Below, one piece after another: positions 41,700 to 50,714 of a stretch of 64,000 bases of DNA (within the stretch, counting starts at the first letter, position 1; every line of letters starts with the position of its first letter). The translations under genes and the position numbers were made by a program. The stretch comes from Ketobacter sp. GTDB lineage: Bacteria; Pseudomonadota; Gammaproteobacteria; Pseudomonadales; Ketobacteraceae. A model generated the notes under the pieces. The model was not told the DNA's origin, did not search any database, and worked only from the letters and a program-made list of their open reading frames with translations. The DNA lies in NCBI RefSeq assembly GCF_003671495.1, contig NZ_RCHN01000036.1, positions 1-64,000 of the forward strand. Reading direction: 5' to 3'.

Positions 41700-42041
41700 T
41701 CAACCAGCCTTATTGCCCCCGCCGCCGGGGCCAAAAGGAAATCCCGGGAACTGGGTCACATTGCCCCCCTTCACCTCTGTGATCTTACCGACGCCCTGCT
41801 TTTCCACCTCATCCACCCGAATCACCGCGTGCATGGGAATGTAGGTTCGGCTGACATCCTGGAACTGGGCTTTCAAACGCTCCTCGGAGGGATCCACCAC
41901 CATCTGCCGACGCTCACCAAACAGGAAACCTTCTATCTCCAGAAAGCCGTACAAATCACTTTGGTATACGTTCTTGACGTAAATCTCGTAGATCTCACTT
42001 TGGTTGAGAAATACCACTCGGTAAATGGGTTCTGCGCTCAT
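41700..42041 (-). CDS. DUF1820 family protein
   Basis: The 113-residue protein reads PIYRVVFLNQSEIYEIYVKNVYQSDLYGFLEIEGFLFGERRQMVVDPSEERLKAQFQDVSRTYIPMHAVIRVDEVEKQG in order, which is the DUF1820 signature of gammaproteobacteria. Function is unknown. The C-terminus is Gly-rich and flexible. Divergent from the cox operon, with a 589-base gap upstream. Confidence 0.85.
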   Translation of the reverse strand: MSAEPIYRVVFLNQSEIYEIYVKNVYQSDLYGFLEIEGFLFGERRQMVVDPSEERLKAQFQDVSRTYIPMHAVIRVDEVEKQGVGKITEVKGGNVTQFPGFPFGPGGGGNKAG

Positions 42042-42630
42042 GCGATGCTCTCAAACAGTCCTCACAAACAGATTCAGACTGTATACCTCATAATGGGAGT
42101 TAAAGTCCGGTCAAGTATACCTTTTTTTCATCCATGACTGGACATCCGAATAGAGAGAACTTAGAGTTTACGTGGGCTAAACAGAGGGGCGCAGAAGGAC
42201 CTCTACACCGGGGGGATTTTTTCTGAGTCAGCCTACAATTACTGACGGCGACGATAGCTTACAACCATAACATCCGAATCTATCTTCGCATGTCACTAGG
42301 CATAGCATTATAGTGACGCCCAATGGTCCCATAGTGACCAAAATCAACTTTCGCATAGATGTCGCCAAGCAGTTCCAATGGCAGGTGTGAGACTGATGCA
42401 ACAGTAATTGCATTGGCTTGAACGCAACTTTGGGCAGGTCCTCCACTGGATGATTGTGGGAGGCGGATTCCTGTGTGTCTTGCATTCCCAGCATTCGATT
42501 ACTCCAGAAACGTTAAAGCCAGCAAACGTACCGGCTGGCCTTGCCGTGGTTTACAAAACCGAGAAAGTCCGTGCGCCAACGACTAACCTTAATTGGCGGG
42601 CTGACGACAATAAGAATCAGGGAGTAAAGA
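42042..42630. promoter_or_regulatory. Intergenic region upstream of the cox operon
   Basis: The 589-base gap has no credible gene. It is AT-richer than its flanks. It holds a cluster of TAGTGAC-type repeats (42292-42298 inverted, 42311-42317, 42332-42338), a short inverted repeat GCCAGC...GCTGGC (42518-42539), and a GGTTT-ACA-AAACC palindrome (42548-42560). The ribosome-binding site GGGAG precedes coxB. It likely contains the promoters of both coxB and the DUF1820 gene plus an operator. Confidence 0.5.
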
Positions 42631-43851
42631 ATGCAGTCATTAGCAAAGCGATGTTCGGCGATCGGTCTTGCGCTAGCCACTGTTACCAGCAGCTCGGTGT
42701 TCGCGGAGTGGCAACTGGATATGACCCCAGGTGTCACGGACATCAGCCAGCAGGTTTTTGATATGCACCGCACCATGCTGTGGTGGTGTGTCGCGATTGG
42801 AATTGTCGTGTTTGGGGCGATGTTCTATTCCATGATCAAGCACCGCAAGTCCAAGGGCCACGAAGCCGCCCAATTCCACGAAAGTACCAGCGTGGAGATC
42901 ATGTGGACGGTGGTTCCTTTCATCATCCTGATCCTGATGGCGATACCGGCCACCAAAGTGCTGATCGCCATGAACGACACCTCAGATTCCGCACTTACCA
43001 TAAAGATCACCGGTTCCCAATGGAAATGGCACTATGAGTATCTGGATTGGGAGGGCAAAGGCAATCTGGATCTGGATTATTACAGCGTACTCTCCACCCC
43101 CTCCGAAGAAATCATACGCCCTGCCCTGGCCTCGGGCCTGTTCCCCAAAAAAACGGCTAAAGACAGTTATCGCGCCGACGGCAATTACCCTGAGCAGACC
43201 GCCCTCTACAAACAGGATGTGGACAAGCCACTGGTGATCCCCACGGGGCGCAAGGTGCGCTTCCTGATCACCGCTGACGATGTGATTCATTCCTGGTGGG
43301 TGCCGGCTTTTGCCATCAAGAAAGACGCGATTCCCGGCTTCATCAACGAACTGTGGACGCTGGTGCCGGAGGACAACCCCGGGATCTATCGCGGACAGTG
43401 CGCGGAACTCTGCGGTAAGGATCACGCCTTTATGCCGATCGTGGTCGATGCACGCCCGGTGGCAGAATTCGAGCAATGGCTGGCAGATGCCCGTGCTGCC
43501 CAGAAAGCAGAGGCGGAAGCCGCCGCCAACAGCCTGGACAAGACCTTTACCAAGGACGAGCTGATGGCCGAAGGTGAGAAAGCCTATCTGGCGCGTTGTT
43601 CTGCCTGTCACCAGGCCAACGGTCAAGGCCTGCCGCCCACCTTCCCGGCCCTGGCCGGCAGCGCTCTGGCCACCGGCCCTGTCGCTGACCACATTCACAT
43701 CGTGGTAAAAGGCAAGAATGCCATGCCCGGCTTTGGCTCCATGCTAAGCCCGAAAGAAATCGCGGCAATCATTACCTATGAGCGCAACGCCTGGGGCAAC
43801 ACCCCCACTGATGGTGTTGATGTTGTACAACCACGCGACGTTGCGAAATAA
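42631..43851 (+). CDS. coxB: Cytochrome c oxidase subunit II with fused cytochrome c
   Basis: The 406-residue subunit II carries the CuA site (GQCAELCGKDHAFM, with WWVPAF before it) after two N-terminal TM helices (about residues 50-68 and 92-110). The signal-like start MQSLAKRCSAIGLALA leads to a periplasmic CuA domain. The C-terminal domain of about 80 residues has a haem c motif CSACH and Met ligand region (NAMPGFGS), as in caa3-type oxidases. First gene of the operon. Confidence 0.95.
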   Translation: MQSLAKRCSAIGLALATVTSSSVFAEWQLDMTPGVTDISQQVFDMHRTMLWWCVAIGIVVFGAMFYSMIKHRKSKGHEAAQFHESTSVEIMWTVVPFIILILMAIPATKVLIAMNDTSDSALTIKITGSQWKWHYEYLDWEGKGNLDLDYYSVLSTPSEEIIRPALASGLFPKKTAKDSYRADGNYPEQTALYKQDVDKPLVIPTGRKVRFLITADDVIHSWWVPAFAIKKDAIPGFINELWTLVPEDNPGIYRGQCAELCGKDHAFMPIVVDARPVAEFEQWLADARAAQKAEAEAAANSLDKTFTKDELMAEGEKAYLARCSACHQANGQGLPPTFPALAGSALATGPVADHIHIVVKGKNAMPGFGSMLSPKEIAAIITYERNAWGNTPTDGVDVVQPRDVAK

Positions 43852-43869
43852 GGATAGGGGGAAATAAAA

Positions 43870-45444
43870 ATGGGTGAACATCACGGCCCGATGAAGGGCA
43901 TCAAGCGCTGGCTGTTTGCGACCAACCATAAAGACATCGGAGCCATGTATCTCTGGTTCAGTTTCATCATGTTCCTGACCGGGGGCTTCATGGCCATGAT
44001 CATCCGTGCAGAGCTGATGTACCCTGGCCTGCAGTTGGTTGATCCCAACTTCTTCAACCAGATGACCACTACCCACGGCTTAATCATGGTGTTTGGTGCG
44101 GTCATGCCTGCCTTTGTGGGGCTGGCTAACTATATGGTTCCGATGATGATCGGAGCACCGGACATGGCACTTCCGCGACTCAATAACTGGAGTTTCTGGA
44201 TTCTGCCATTTGCCTTTTCCCTGCTGATCATCGCCATCATCCAGTCGTTCCTGGGCATTGCCGATGCACCAAATTTCGGCTGGACGTTCTACGCACCGCT
44301 GTCCACAAAATATGGGCCGGCCTCCACTGACTTCTTTATCTTCTCAGTGCACATGATGGGGGTATCATCCATCATGGGTGCGGTGAACGTTATCGTTACC
44401 ATCTTCAACCTGCGTGCTCCCGGCATGACCTTGATGAAGATGCCGCTGTTCGTGTGGACCTGGCTGATCACCGCATTCCTGCTGATTGCCGTCATGCCGG
44501 TACTGGCCGGTGCGGTCACCATGATGCTGACGGACCGCCATTTCGGCACCAGCTTCTTTGACGCCGCTGGCGGTGGCGACCCGGTGTTGTTCCAGCACGT
44601 GTTCTGGTTCTTCGGGCATCCTGAGGTGTACATCATGATTCTGCCGGCCTTTGGTATTGTGTCGGCCATCATTCCCACCTTTGCCCGCAAGCCCTTGTTC
44701 GGTTACGCCTCCATGGTGTACGCCACAGCCTCCATTGCCTTCCTGTCCTTCGTGGTCTGGGCGCACCACATGTTTACCGTGGGGCTGCCACTGGCCGGCA
44801 ACCTGTTCTACATGTACATGACCATGCTGATCGCGGTCCCCACCGGGGTCAAGGTGTTCAACTGGGTGGCCACCATGTGGAAAGGCGCGATGACGTTCGA
44901 AGTGCCTATGCTGTTCGCCATCGCCTTTGTGGTGCTGTTCACCATTGGCGGGTTCTCGGGCTTGATGCTGGCGATTACACCGGTGGATCAGCAATACCAT
45001 GACACCTATTTCGTGGTGGCACACTTCCACTATGTGCTGGTAACCGGGGCCGTGTTCTCCATCGTTGCCGGCGTGTACTACTGGCTACCCAAATGGACCG
45101 GTCGCATGTACAACATCGGGCTGGCGAAGCTCCATTTCTGGAGCTCCCTGATCTTCGTAAACCTGCTGTTCTTCCCCATGCATTTCGTGGGCTTGGCCGG
45201 GATGCCGCGGCGCTATTCGGATTACTCACTGCAGTTCGCCGACTTCAATTGGTGGATCAGTATCGGTGGTTTCGGCTTTGGCCTCAGTCAGCTGATTCTG
45301 CTGTGGATACTGATTGAAGTCTGCTTCCGCAAAAAAGGCGAGCCGGTCAGCGATCAGGTCTGGGATGGTGCAGAAGGTCTGGAGTGGACCCTGCCCTCGC
45401 CGGTGCCTTATCACAGCTTTACCACACCACCGGTAATCAAGTGA
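43870..45444 (+). CDS. ctaD: Cytochrome c oxidase subunit I
   Basis: The 524-residue haem-copper oxidase core has 12 TM helices. The haem a and CuB ligands are recognisable: THGLIMVFGA, WFFGHPEVYIMILPAFG, and HMFTVG with the C-terminal HDTYFVVAHFHYVL. It opens with GPMKGIKRWLFATNHKDIG and ends in a soluble tail. Only 18 bases separate it from coxB. Aa3-type by neighbours (CtaA and CyoE). Confidence 0.97.
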   Translation: MGEHHGPMKGIKRWLFATNHKDIGAMYLWFSFIMFLTGGFMAMIIRAELMYPGLQLVDPNFFNQMTTTHGLIMVFGAVMPAFVGLANYMVPMMIGAPDMALPRLNNWSFWILPFAFSLLIIAIIQSFLGIADAPNFGWTFYAPLSTKYGPASTDFFIFSVHMMGVSSIMGAVNVIVTIFNLRAPGMTLMKMPLFVWTWLITAFLLIAVMPVLAGAVTMMLTDRHFGTSFFDAAGGGDPVLFQHVFWFFGHPEVYIMILPAFGIVSAIIPTFARKPLFGYASMVYATASIAFLSFVVWAHHMFTVGLPLAGNLFYMYMTMLIAVPTGVKVFNWVATMWKGAMTFEVPMLFAIAFVVLFTIGGFSGLMLAITPVDQQYHDTYFVVAHFHYVLVTGAVFSIVAGVYYWLPKWTGRMYNIGLAKLHFWSSLIFVNLLFFPMHFVGLAGMPRRYSDYSLQFADFNWWISIGGFGFGLSQLILLWILIEVCFRKKGEPVSDQVWDGAEGLEWTLPSPVPYHSFTTPPVIK

Positions 45445-45466
45445 CAAGCCAAGGGGAAGCCAGCTG

Positions 45467-46039
45467 ATGACAGAGCAACACTCCGTACAACAGGCCAACC
45501 GCAAGCTGATCAAAAAATTGTCTTTGATCGTGGTGGGCATGTTCGTGTTTGCGGTAGGCGTGTTGCCCCCCATGTACGACGCCATCTGTGCTATCACCGG
45601 CCTCAACGGCAAAACCGCCAATGAGGCCGCGGATATTGAAGATGCCGTGGTGGTAGAAGACAGAATGGTCACTGTGCAGTTCCTGGCGGATACGGACCCG
45701 GCTATGCCCTGGGATTTCAAGCCCAACATTTTCAGCATCAAGGTACATCCGGGCGCCATCCAGAAAGTGGACTTTCATGTTCGCAATCCCACCAGCCGCC
45801 TGATCGTAGGTCAGGCGATTCCTTCGGTGTCACCGGCACAGGCTACCCCCTATTTCAAGAAAACAGAGTGCTTTTGTTTCAACAATCAGGAACTAAATGG
45901 CGGCGAGGAAATGGATATGCCGTTGATTTTCTATGTCGATCCGGGGCTGCCCAAAAGCGTGCGCACGATTACGCTTTCCTACCAGCTCTACGACATCACC
46001 AAATCAACCGAGAAAGGCGCCCCCCTGGCCGCGAACTAA
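45467..46039 (+). CDS. ctaG: CuB assembly protein CtaG/Cox11
   Basis: The 190-residue copper chaperone builds the CuB site of subunit I. One N-terminal TM helix (LIKKLSLIVVGMFVFAVGVLPPMYD) precedes a beta-sandwich with the copper-binding CFCF motif (KTECFCFNNQELNGGEEMDMPLIFYVDP). It follows ctaD by 22 bases, the usual place in oxidase operons. Confidence 0.94.
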   Translation: MTEQHSVQQANRKLIKKLSLIVVGMFVFAVGVLPPMYDAICAITGLNGKTANEAADIEDAVVVEDRMVTVQFLADTDPAMPWDFKPNIFSIKVHPGAIQKVDFHVRNPTSRLIVGQAIPSVSPAQATPYFKKTECFCFNNQELNGGEEMDMPLIFYVDPGLPKSVRTITLSYQLYDITKSTEKGAPLAAN

Positions 46040-46069
46040 CCGGATTTTGATCGCTTGAGGAGATCAGTC

Positions 46070-46963
46070 ATGGCAGAAAAAACAACACATTATTACGTGC
46101 CTGAGCAAAGCCCCTGGCCATTCATTACAGCCATTGCTTTGTTCCTGGTGGCCTTCGGCGCCGCCAATTTCATCCAACAGAACTCCGGCTCCGGGCTGGT
46201 GACCAACGAAGGCTCATCCGGCAGCTACATTCTGCCATTGGGGATTCTGGGTATCCTGGTGATGATGTTCGTCTGGTTCCGCGACACCATCCGGGAAAGC
46301 CTGGCCAACATGAACAGTGCCCAGATGGACCGCTCCTACCGCATGGGTATGCTGTGGTTTATTTTCTCTGAGGTCATGTTTTTTGGTGCGTTCTTCGGCG
46401 CCCTGTTCTATGTCCGCATACTGGCAGTGCCCTGGCTGGGCGGTGCCGGCGAAGAAGCCATGACCCACGAGTTGCTTTGGCCCAACTTCCAGGCCATGTG
46501 GCCACTGACCCTGACACCCGGTGGCGCCACCACGGAGGCCATGCCGGCCTGGGGACTGCCGTTCCTGAACACGGTGTTGCTGGTGAGCAGCAGCATCACG
46601 CTGACCATTGCCCATCATGCACTGGTGGCGGGCCAGCGCAATCGGTTGCTGGTCAGCCTGTTCATTACGCTGGTACTGGGCTTTGCCTTCCTCTTTTTCC
46701 AGGTGGAAGAATATGTGCACGCCTACACAGAGATGGGGTTAACCCTGGACGCCGGCATATACGGTTCCACTTTCTTCATGCTGACCGGTTTCCACGGCAT
46801 GCACGTTACCATCGGGGCAACGATGCTCACCATCATGTTCCTGCGGGCCTTAAAGGGTAATCTAACGCCGGATAACCACTTTGCCTTTGAGGCCTCTGCC
46901 TGGTACTGGCACTTTGTGGATGTGGTGTGGTTGTTCCTGTTTGTGTGCGTGTACTGGCTCTAA
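46070..46963 (+). CDS. coxC: Cytochrome c oxidase subunit III
   Basis: The 297-residue integral membrane subunit has seven TM helices. The signature blocks are SEVMFFGAFFGALFYVRI, TVLLVSSSITLTIAHHALVAG and WHFVDVVWLFLFVCVYWL. ATG 46070 has a TGAGGAGA site 8 bases upstream. It completes the three core subunits. Confidence 0.96.
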   Translation: MAEKTTHYYVPEQSPWPFITAIALFLVAFGAANFIQQNSGSGLVTNEGSSGSYILPLGILGILVMMFVWFRDTIRESLANMNSAQMDRSYRMGMLWFIFSEVMFFGAFFGALFYVRILAVPWLGGAGEEAMTHELLWPNFQAMWPLTLTPGGATTEAMPAWGLPFLNTVLLVSSSITLTIAHHALVAGQRNRLLVSLFITLVLGFAFLFFQVEEYVHAYTEMGLTLDAGIYGSTFFMLTGFHGMHVTIGATMLTIMFLRALKGNLTPDNHFAFEASAWYWHFVDVVWLFLFVCVYWL

Positions 46964-46991
46964 CCGGCATACTGGCTGAGCTGCCAGCAGC

Positions 46992-47216
46992 TCAGCCTTT
47001 CAACCCGTGGGGCTGAATCCAGCCCAGGGCAAAAGCAACGCCCAACATGACCAGAAGCAGTGCGGAAAACCCGACGCGGTAGGCCAGCATTTTAACGGTA
47101 CGCTGTTTGTCCCCCTCCTGATTTCGCACCAACGATCTCAGTGCACCAAACAAGCTGAACACAATAACGACCAAGACAGCGATAACCGCGATTTTAACAA
47201 GCATAACTATATCCAT
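46992..47216 (-). CDS. Twin-TM DUF2909 small membrane protein
   Basis: The 74-residue protein has two TM helices (IVMLVKIAVIAVLVVIVFSLFGAL and VGFSALLLVMLGVAFALGW) linked by a basic loop. It matches DUF2909, which lies between coxC and surf1 in the Pseudomonas cox cluster but on the opposite strand, as here. ATG 47216 is chosen because upstream residues are not membrane-like. Role unknown; an oxidase accessory protein is likely. Confidence 0.8.
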   Translation of the reverse strand: MDIVMLVKIAVIAVLVVIVFSLFGALRSLVRNQEGDKQRTVKMLAYRVGFSALLLVMLGVAFALGWIQPHGLKG

Positions 47217-47243
47217 GGGACCAGAAGTGAATGCAGTATAACA

Positions 47244-47999
47244 ATGACCAAATCCATAGCACATAGCCGCAAAGGGATTGTCATCGCCGGGTTCCTGTTC
47301 ACACCCACCCTGATCCCCACCATCGCCACTCTCCTGGTGCTTACCCTGCTGATGAACCTGGGATTCTGGCAATTGCGACGAGCCGAACTCAAATCACAGA
47401 TGGTGGAACGCCTGGAAAGCCGAAGCCAACAACCCAGTCGCAATATCAATGCGCTCACAGCAACAGAGCTAGCCGCGGATATGACGGATTTTCCTGTACA
47501 CATGACCGGGCACTACCTGAATGATCGCAGCCTGTTGCTGGACAACCGGCCATATCGAGGCCAGCCGGGCTATGAAGTGCTCACCGCCTTTTTGACTGAA
47601 GGCCGGATAGTGCTGATCAACCGGGGCTGGATCGCCCAGGGCCCGGATCGTCGGATAGCGCCCACGATTCCGAAGGAGACAGGCGAACTCACCCTGCACG
47701 GCAACGCCCACACCCCCAACCCCGATTTTTTTGTCCTCAAGGAAGACGATTACAGCCATGCACGCTGGCCTTTCCTGATCCAGAAAATAGACCTTGAAAA
47801 ATCAGCCCAGCTGTTTGATTATCCATTGATGCCTTTTGTGTTGCGTTTGTCACCGGACGAATCCTCACAATTTGTGCGCGAATGGCATAGCCAACGAATG
47901 GGGCCAGAAAAGCATTACGGATATGCAGTACAGTGGTTTTCCCTGGCTGCCGCTTTGCTGGTGATCTATTTCGTGGTCAACACGAAACGAAAACAATAA
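47244..47999 (+). CDS. SURF1 family oxidase assembly protein
   Basis: The 251-residue protein has two TM helices at the ends (LIPTIATLLVLTLLMNLGFWQLRRAELK and the C-terminal YAVQWFSLAAALLVIYFVV) around a soluble domain with GHYLNDRSLLLDNRPYRGQPGYEVLTAF and VLINRGWIAQGPDRR. This is the SURF1/Shy1 layout; SURF1 helps insert haem a into subunit I. ATG 47244 is preferred over earlier in-frame starts that overlap the DUF2909 gene. Confidence 0.92.
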   Translation: MTKSIAHSRKGIVIAGFLFTPTLIPTIATLLVLTLLMNLGFWQLRRAELKSQMVERLESRSQQPSRNINALTATELAADMTDFPVHMTGHYLNDRSLLLDNRPYRGQPGYEVLTAFLTEGRIVLINRGWIAQGPDRRIAPTIPKETGELTLHGNAHTPNPDFFVLKEDDYSHARWPFLIQKIDLEKSAQLFDYPLMPFVLRLSPDESSQFVREWHSQRMGPEKHYGYAVQWFSLAAALLVIYFVVNTKRKQ

Positions 48000-48001
48000 A
48001 A

Positions 48002-48631
48002 ATGCAGTTGTCTAGTATGGATACCAATCGCCGAACATTCCTCATCGCCCTCGCCATTTTTGTTATTCCGTTCCTGGCTGCATTGATGCTGCATAAAACC
48101 GGCCTGTATAAATCCGTTGGCACCACCAATCGGGGCGAGCTGATTCAACCTCCGGTTCCGTTTGAATCCCTTGAACTTGCCACAGCAGATGCGCAAGCAA
48201 TACCCGCTGACGCCCTGAAGAAAAAGTGGTGGATGGTCTACGTCATGCCGGAAACCTGCAACGAGTCCTGCGAGAACAGCCTTTACCAGATTCGCCAGAT
48301 CCACTCCGCGCTGGGGCCGGAGCAAAGCCGGGTGGCCACCATGCTGATTGTGACGCAGCCCTTGAGCGGAAAATACCAGACGCTGGTTGAGCAGGAGTTT
48401 CCGGACTTGACCGTGGCCTATGCCCATCCCGCTGATCTGCAGAACTGGTTCCGGGAAACCGAGAACAACGCGCTGCGCTCTGAGCAAAGTGGTTTTATTT
48501 ATCTGGTGGATACCATGGGCGCTGTGTTCATGTACTACCCCACCTATGCCGATGAACAACAATCCATTCTAAAAGGACGGGATATGCTGAAGGATCTACA
48601 GAAAGTTCTGAAGCTGTCCAAGATCGGGTAA
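48002..48631 (+). CDS. SCO-like copper protein of the oxidase operon
   Basis: The protein of about 209 residues has an N-terminal TM helix (TFLIALAIFVIPFLAALML) and a thioredoxin-like periplasmic domain. The segment VYVMPETCNESCENSLYQIRQI has a CxxxC pair like the copper site of SCO proteins. A SCO His is not obvious near the C-terminus. It starts 2 bases after surf1, so it is translated from the same message. A role in CuA assembly is inferred. Confidence 0.8.
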   Translation: MQLSSMDTNRRTFLIALAIFVIPFLAALMLHKTGLYKSVGTTNRGELIQPPVPFESLELATADAQAIPADALKKKWWMVYVMPETCNESCENSLYQIRQIHSALGPEQSRVATMLIVTQPLSGKYQTLVEQEFPDLTVAYAHPADLQNWFRETENNALRSEQSGFIYLVDTMGAVFMYYPTYADEQQSILKGRDMLKDLQKVLKLSKIG

Positions 48632-48637
48632 GCGCAG

Positions 48638-49660
48638 ATGTGGCTGAAACGACTCTCAATTCTTGCGGTTCTGTTGGCCTGTGGCGTAGTGGCATTGGGG
48701 GCTTATACCCGCCTCAAGGATGCTGGCCTTGGTTGCCCGGACTGGCCGGGATGTTATGGCCATCTGGTGGTACCCCAGAGTAGCGAGGCCATTAATAACG
48801 CCAATGCGGCCTATCCGGAACGGCCTTTGGAATCCCACAAAGCCTGGCCTGAAATGATCCACCGATATTTCGCCTCCACATTGGGCCTGGTGATCTTCAG
48901 TATTCTGTTCATGTGTATAAGGGCTCGAAAACGCGACCCCGACATCCCCATCCGTATTCCTGCTGTTCTGGCCATCCTGGTGGTATTCCAGGGTTTGCTG
49001 GGCATGTGGACGGTCACTCTGGGCCTGTTCCCCACCATTGTGATGGCCCATCTGCTGGGTGGCTTCACCACTTTGTGTCTGTTGTTTCTATTGGCAGTGC
49101 AGCTGCATGCGCCAGCGGATGCGGCCCCCACAGCCGCGCCAGCACCCAGCCGGGCCGCCCTGCGCTTCGGCATCATCGGCATGGCCGTGCTGGCTTTCCA
49201 GATCGCCCTGGGCGGTTGGACCGCTGCCAACTACGCGGCCACGGTGTGCAGTGAATTACCCATCTGCCAAAGTGGCTGGCAACAACATGTGAATCTGGAG
49301 GATGCCTTTCAATTCTGGGGACATGGGGTGGAGGATTATGAGTTTGCCACGCACCTGGCAGCAGACGCCAAGATCACCATTCATGTGGCTCACCGGATTG
49401 GGGCCATCATCACAACCCTGTACCTGGGTAGCTTGTTCATCTGGCTGCTGACCCGATCCGGTACCACACCGCTGGTCAGGAAGGCAGCCCTGGCTGCCCT
49501 GTCGCTGTTGGCCCTGCAGGTGGCCCTCGGCATATCCAATGTGGTCCTGGACCTGCCACTGCTGGTGGCGGTGGCCCATAATGGGGTCGCTGCCATTCTG
49601 ATGATGAGTTTAATGTTTCTTAACCTTAGCCTGTATCGATCAAGGGGGATCAAACCATGA
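48638..49660 (+). CDS. ctaA: Haem A synthase
   Basis: The 340-residue COX15/CtaA enzyme oxidises the methyl group of haem O to a formyl to give haem A. It has eight TM helices. The haem-ligand histidines are in HRYFASTLG, AHLLGGF, VAHRIGA and VAHNGVA. It opens with LGAYTRLKDAGLGCPDWPGCYG. It overlaps cyoE by 4 bases. Confidence 0.95.
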   Translation: MWLKRLSILAVLLACGVVALGAYTRLKDAGLGCPDWPGCYGHLVVPQSSEAINNANAAYPERPLESHKAWPEMIHRYFASTLGLVIFSILFMCIRARKRDPDIPIRIPAVLAILVVFQGLLGMWTVTLGLFPTIVMAHLLGGFTTLCLLFLLAVQLHAPADAAPTAAPAPSRAALRFGIIGMAVLAFQIALGGWTAANYAATVCSELPICQSGWQQHVNLEDAFQFWGHGVEDYEFATHLAADAKITIHVAHRIGAIITTLYLGSLFIWLLTRSGTTPLVRKAALAALSLLALQVALGISNVVLDLPLLVAVAHNGVAAILMMSLMFLNLSLYRSRGIKP

Positions 49661-50568
49661 GTCGAGCCATCAGCAAGGAATTCACCAGCGCCGTATCCTG
49701 GCGTGACTATATGGAGCTGACCAAGCCTCGGGTGGTGATGCTGTTAATGCTGACCGCCATTGTGGGCATGTTCATGTCTACTCCGGGAATGGTGCCATTG
49801 GATGTGCTTATATTGGGCTCTGTGGGCATGGCTTTCGCCATGGGGGCCGCCGCAGCCGTCAACCATGTGGTGGATCAGCGCATTGACAGCATCATGGCCC
49901 GCACCGAGAACCGTCCCGTTGCCCGAGGCAAAATCAGTCCCCAACGGGCGATCCTGTTTGCGGCAGGCCTGTCTGTTGCCTCCATGTTCATCCTGTCGTT
50001 CTTCATCAACCCACTAACCGCTTTTTTGACCCTCTTCGGCATCGTCGGATACGCGTTTATTTACACCATGTACCTGAAACGAGCCACCCCCCAGAACATT
50101 GTGATCGGTGGGCTGGCTGGGGCCATTCCACCGCTACTGGGTTGGACGGCCGTCACTAACAGCATTGATCCCCATGCCCTGTTGCTGGTGTTGATTGTAT
50201 TTGTGTGGACACCGCCGCACTTCTGGGCCCTGGCCATCCACCGCCGCGACGACTACGCCAAAGCGGGCATCCCCATGTTGCCGGTGACACACGGCATTGA
50301 GTACACCAAATCGGCCGTGTTGCACTACACCATTCTGATGTCACTGTGCACACTCCTGCCCTATCTCACCGGCATGAGCGGTTTGATCTACCTGGGCTGC
50401 ACCCTGGCCCTGAACGCCCTGTTCCTGTACTACGCCATCCGCCTGAAATTCGCGCCAACACCTGGTATCGCCATGAAAACCTTCGGCTACTCCATTGTGT
50501 ACCTGATGTGCCTGTTCATTGTGCTGTTGGTAGACCACTATTTCATGTTTACCATCACGGCTCAGTAA
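49657..50568 (+). CDS. cyoE: Protohaem IX farnesyltransferase (haem O synthase)
   Basis: The 303-residue UbiA-family prenyltransferase farnesylates haem B. It has the Asp-rich motif NHVVDQRIDSIMART, TPPHFWALAIHRRDDYAKAGIPMLPV, and eight to nine TM helices. ATG overlaps the ctaA stop (ATGA). It closes the oxidase operon and is followed by a hairpin terminator. Confidence 0.95.
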   Translation: MSRAISKEFTSAVSWRDYMELTKPRVVMLLMLTAIVGMFMSTPGMVPLDVLILGSVGMAFAMGAAAAVNHVVDQRIDSIMARTENRPVARGKISPQRAILFAAGLSVASMFILSFFINPLTAFLTLFGIVGYAFIYTMYLKRATPQNIVIGGLAGAIPPLLGWTAVTNSIDPHALLLVLIVFVWTPPHFWALAIHRRDDYAKAGIPMLPVTHGIEYTKSAVLHYTILMSLCTLLPYLTGMSGLIYLGCTLALNALFLYYAIRLKFAPTPGIAMKTFGYSIVYLMCLFIVLLVDHYFMFTITAQ

Positions 50569-50572
50569 TGGT

Positions 50573-50591
50573 GAGGGGGCAACGCCCCCTT
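50573..50591 (+). terminator. Terminator of the cox operon
   Basis: GAGGGGGC / GCCCCCTT with loop AAC, then TCTCTTG, directly after the cyoE stop. Confidence 0.7.
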
Positions 50592-50714
50592 CTCTTGACG
50601 CCCTGGTTTCGATACCCGACTTCAGACCCTGCTTTTCTCTACCCAGCTTTCGAGCCCCGGTAAAACCCGCTAGAATCGCCCCACCAACTTACCTACAGTT
50701 TTTCGGGGAGAACA

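Noticed and set aside
42228..42494. Possible small gene in the long gap before coxB
   Set aside because: 88 codons with no similarity or ribosome-binding site; its region looks regulatory.
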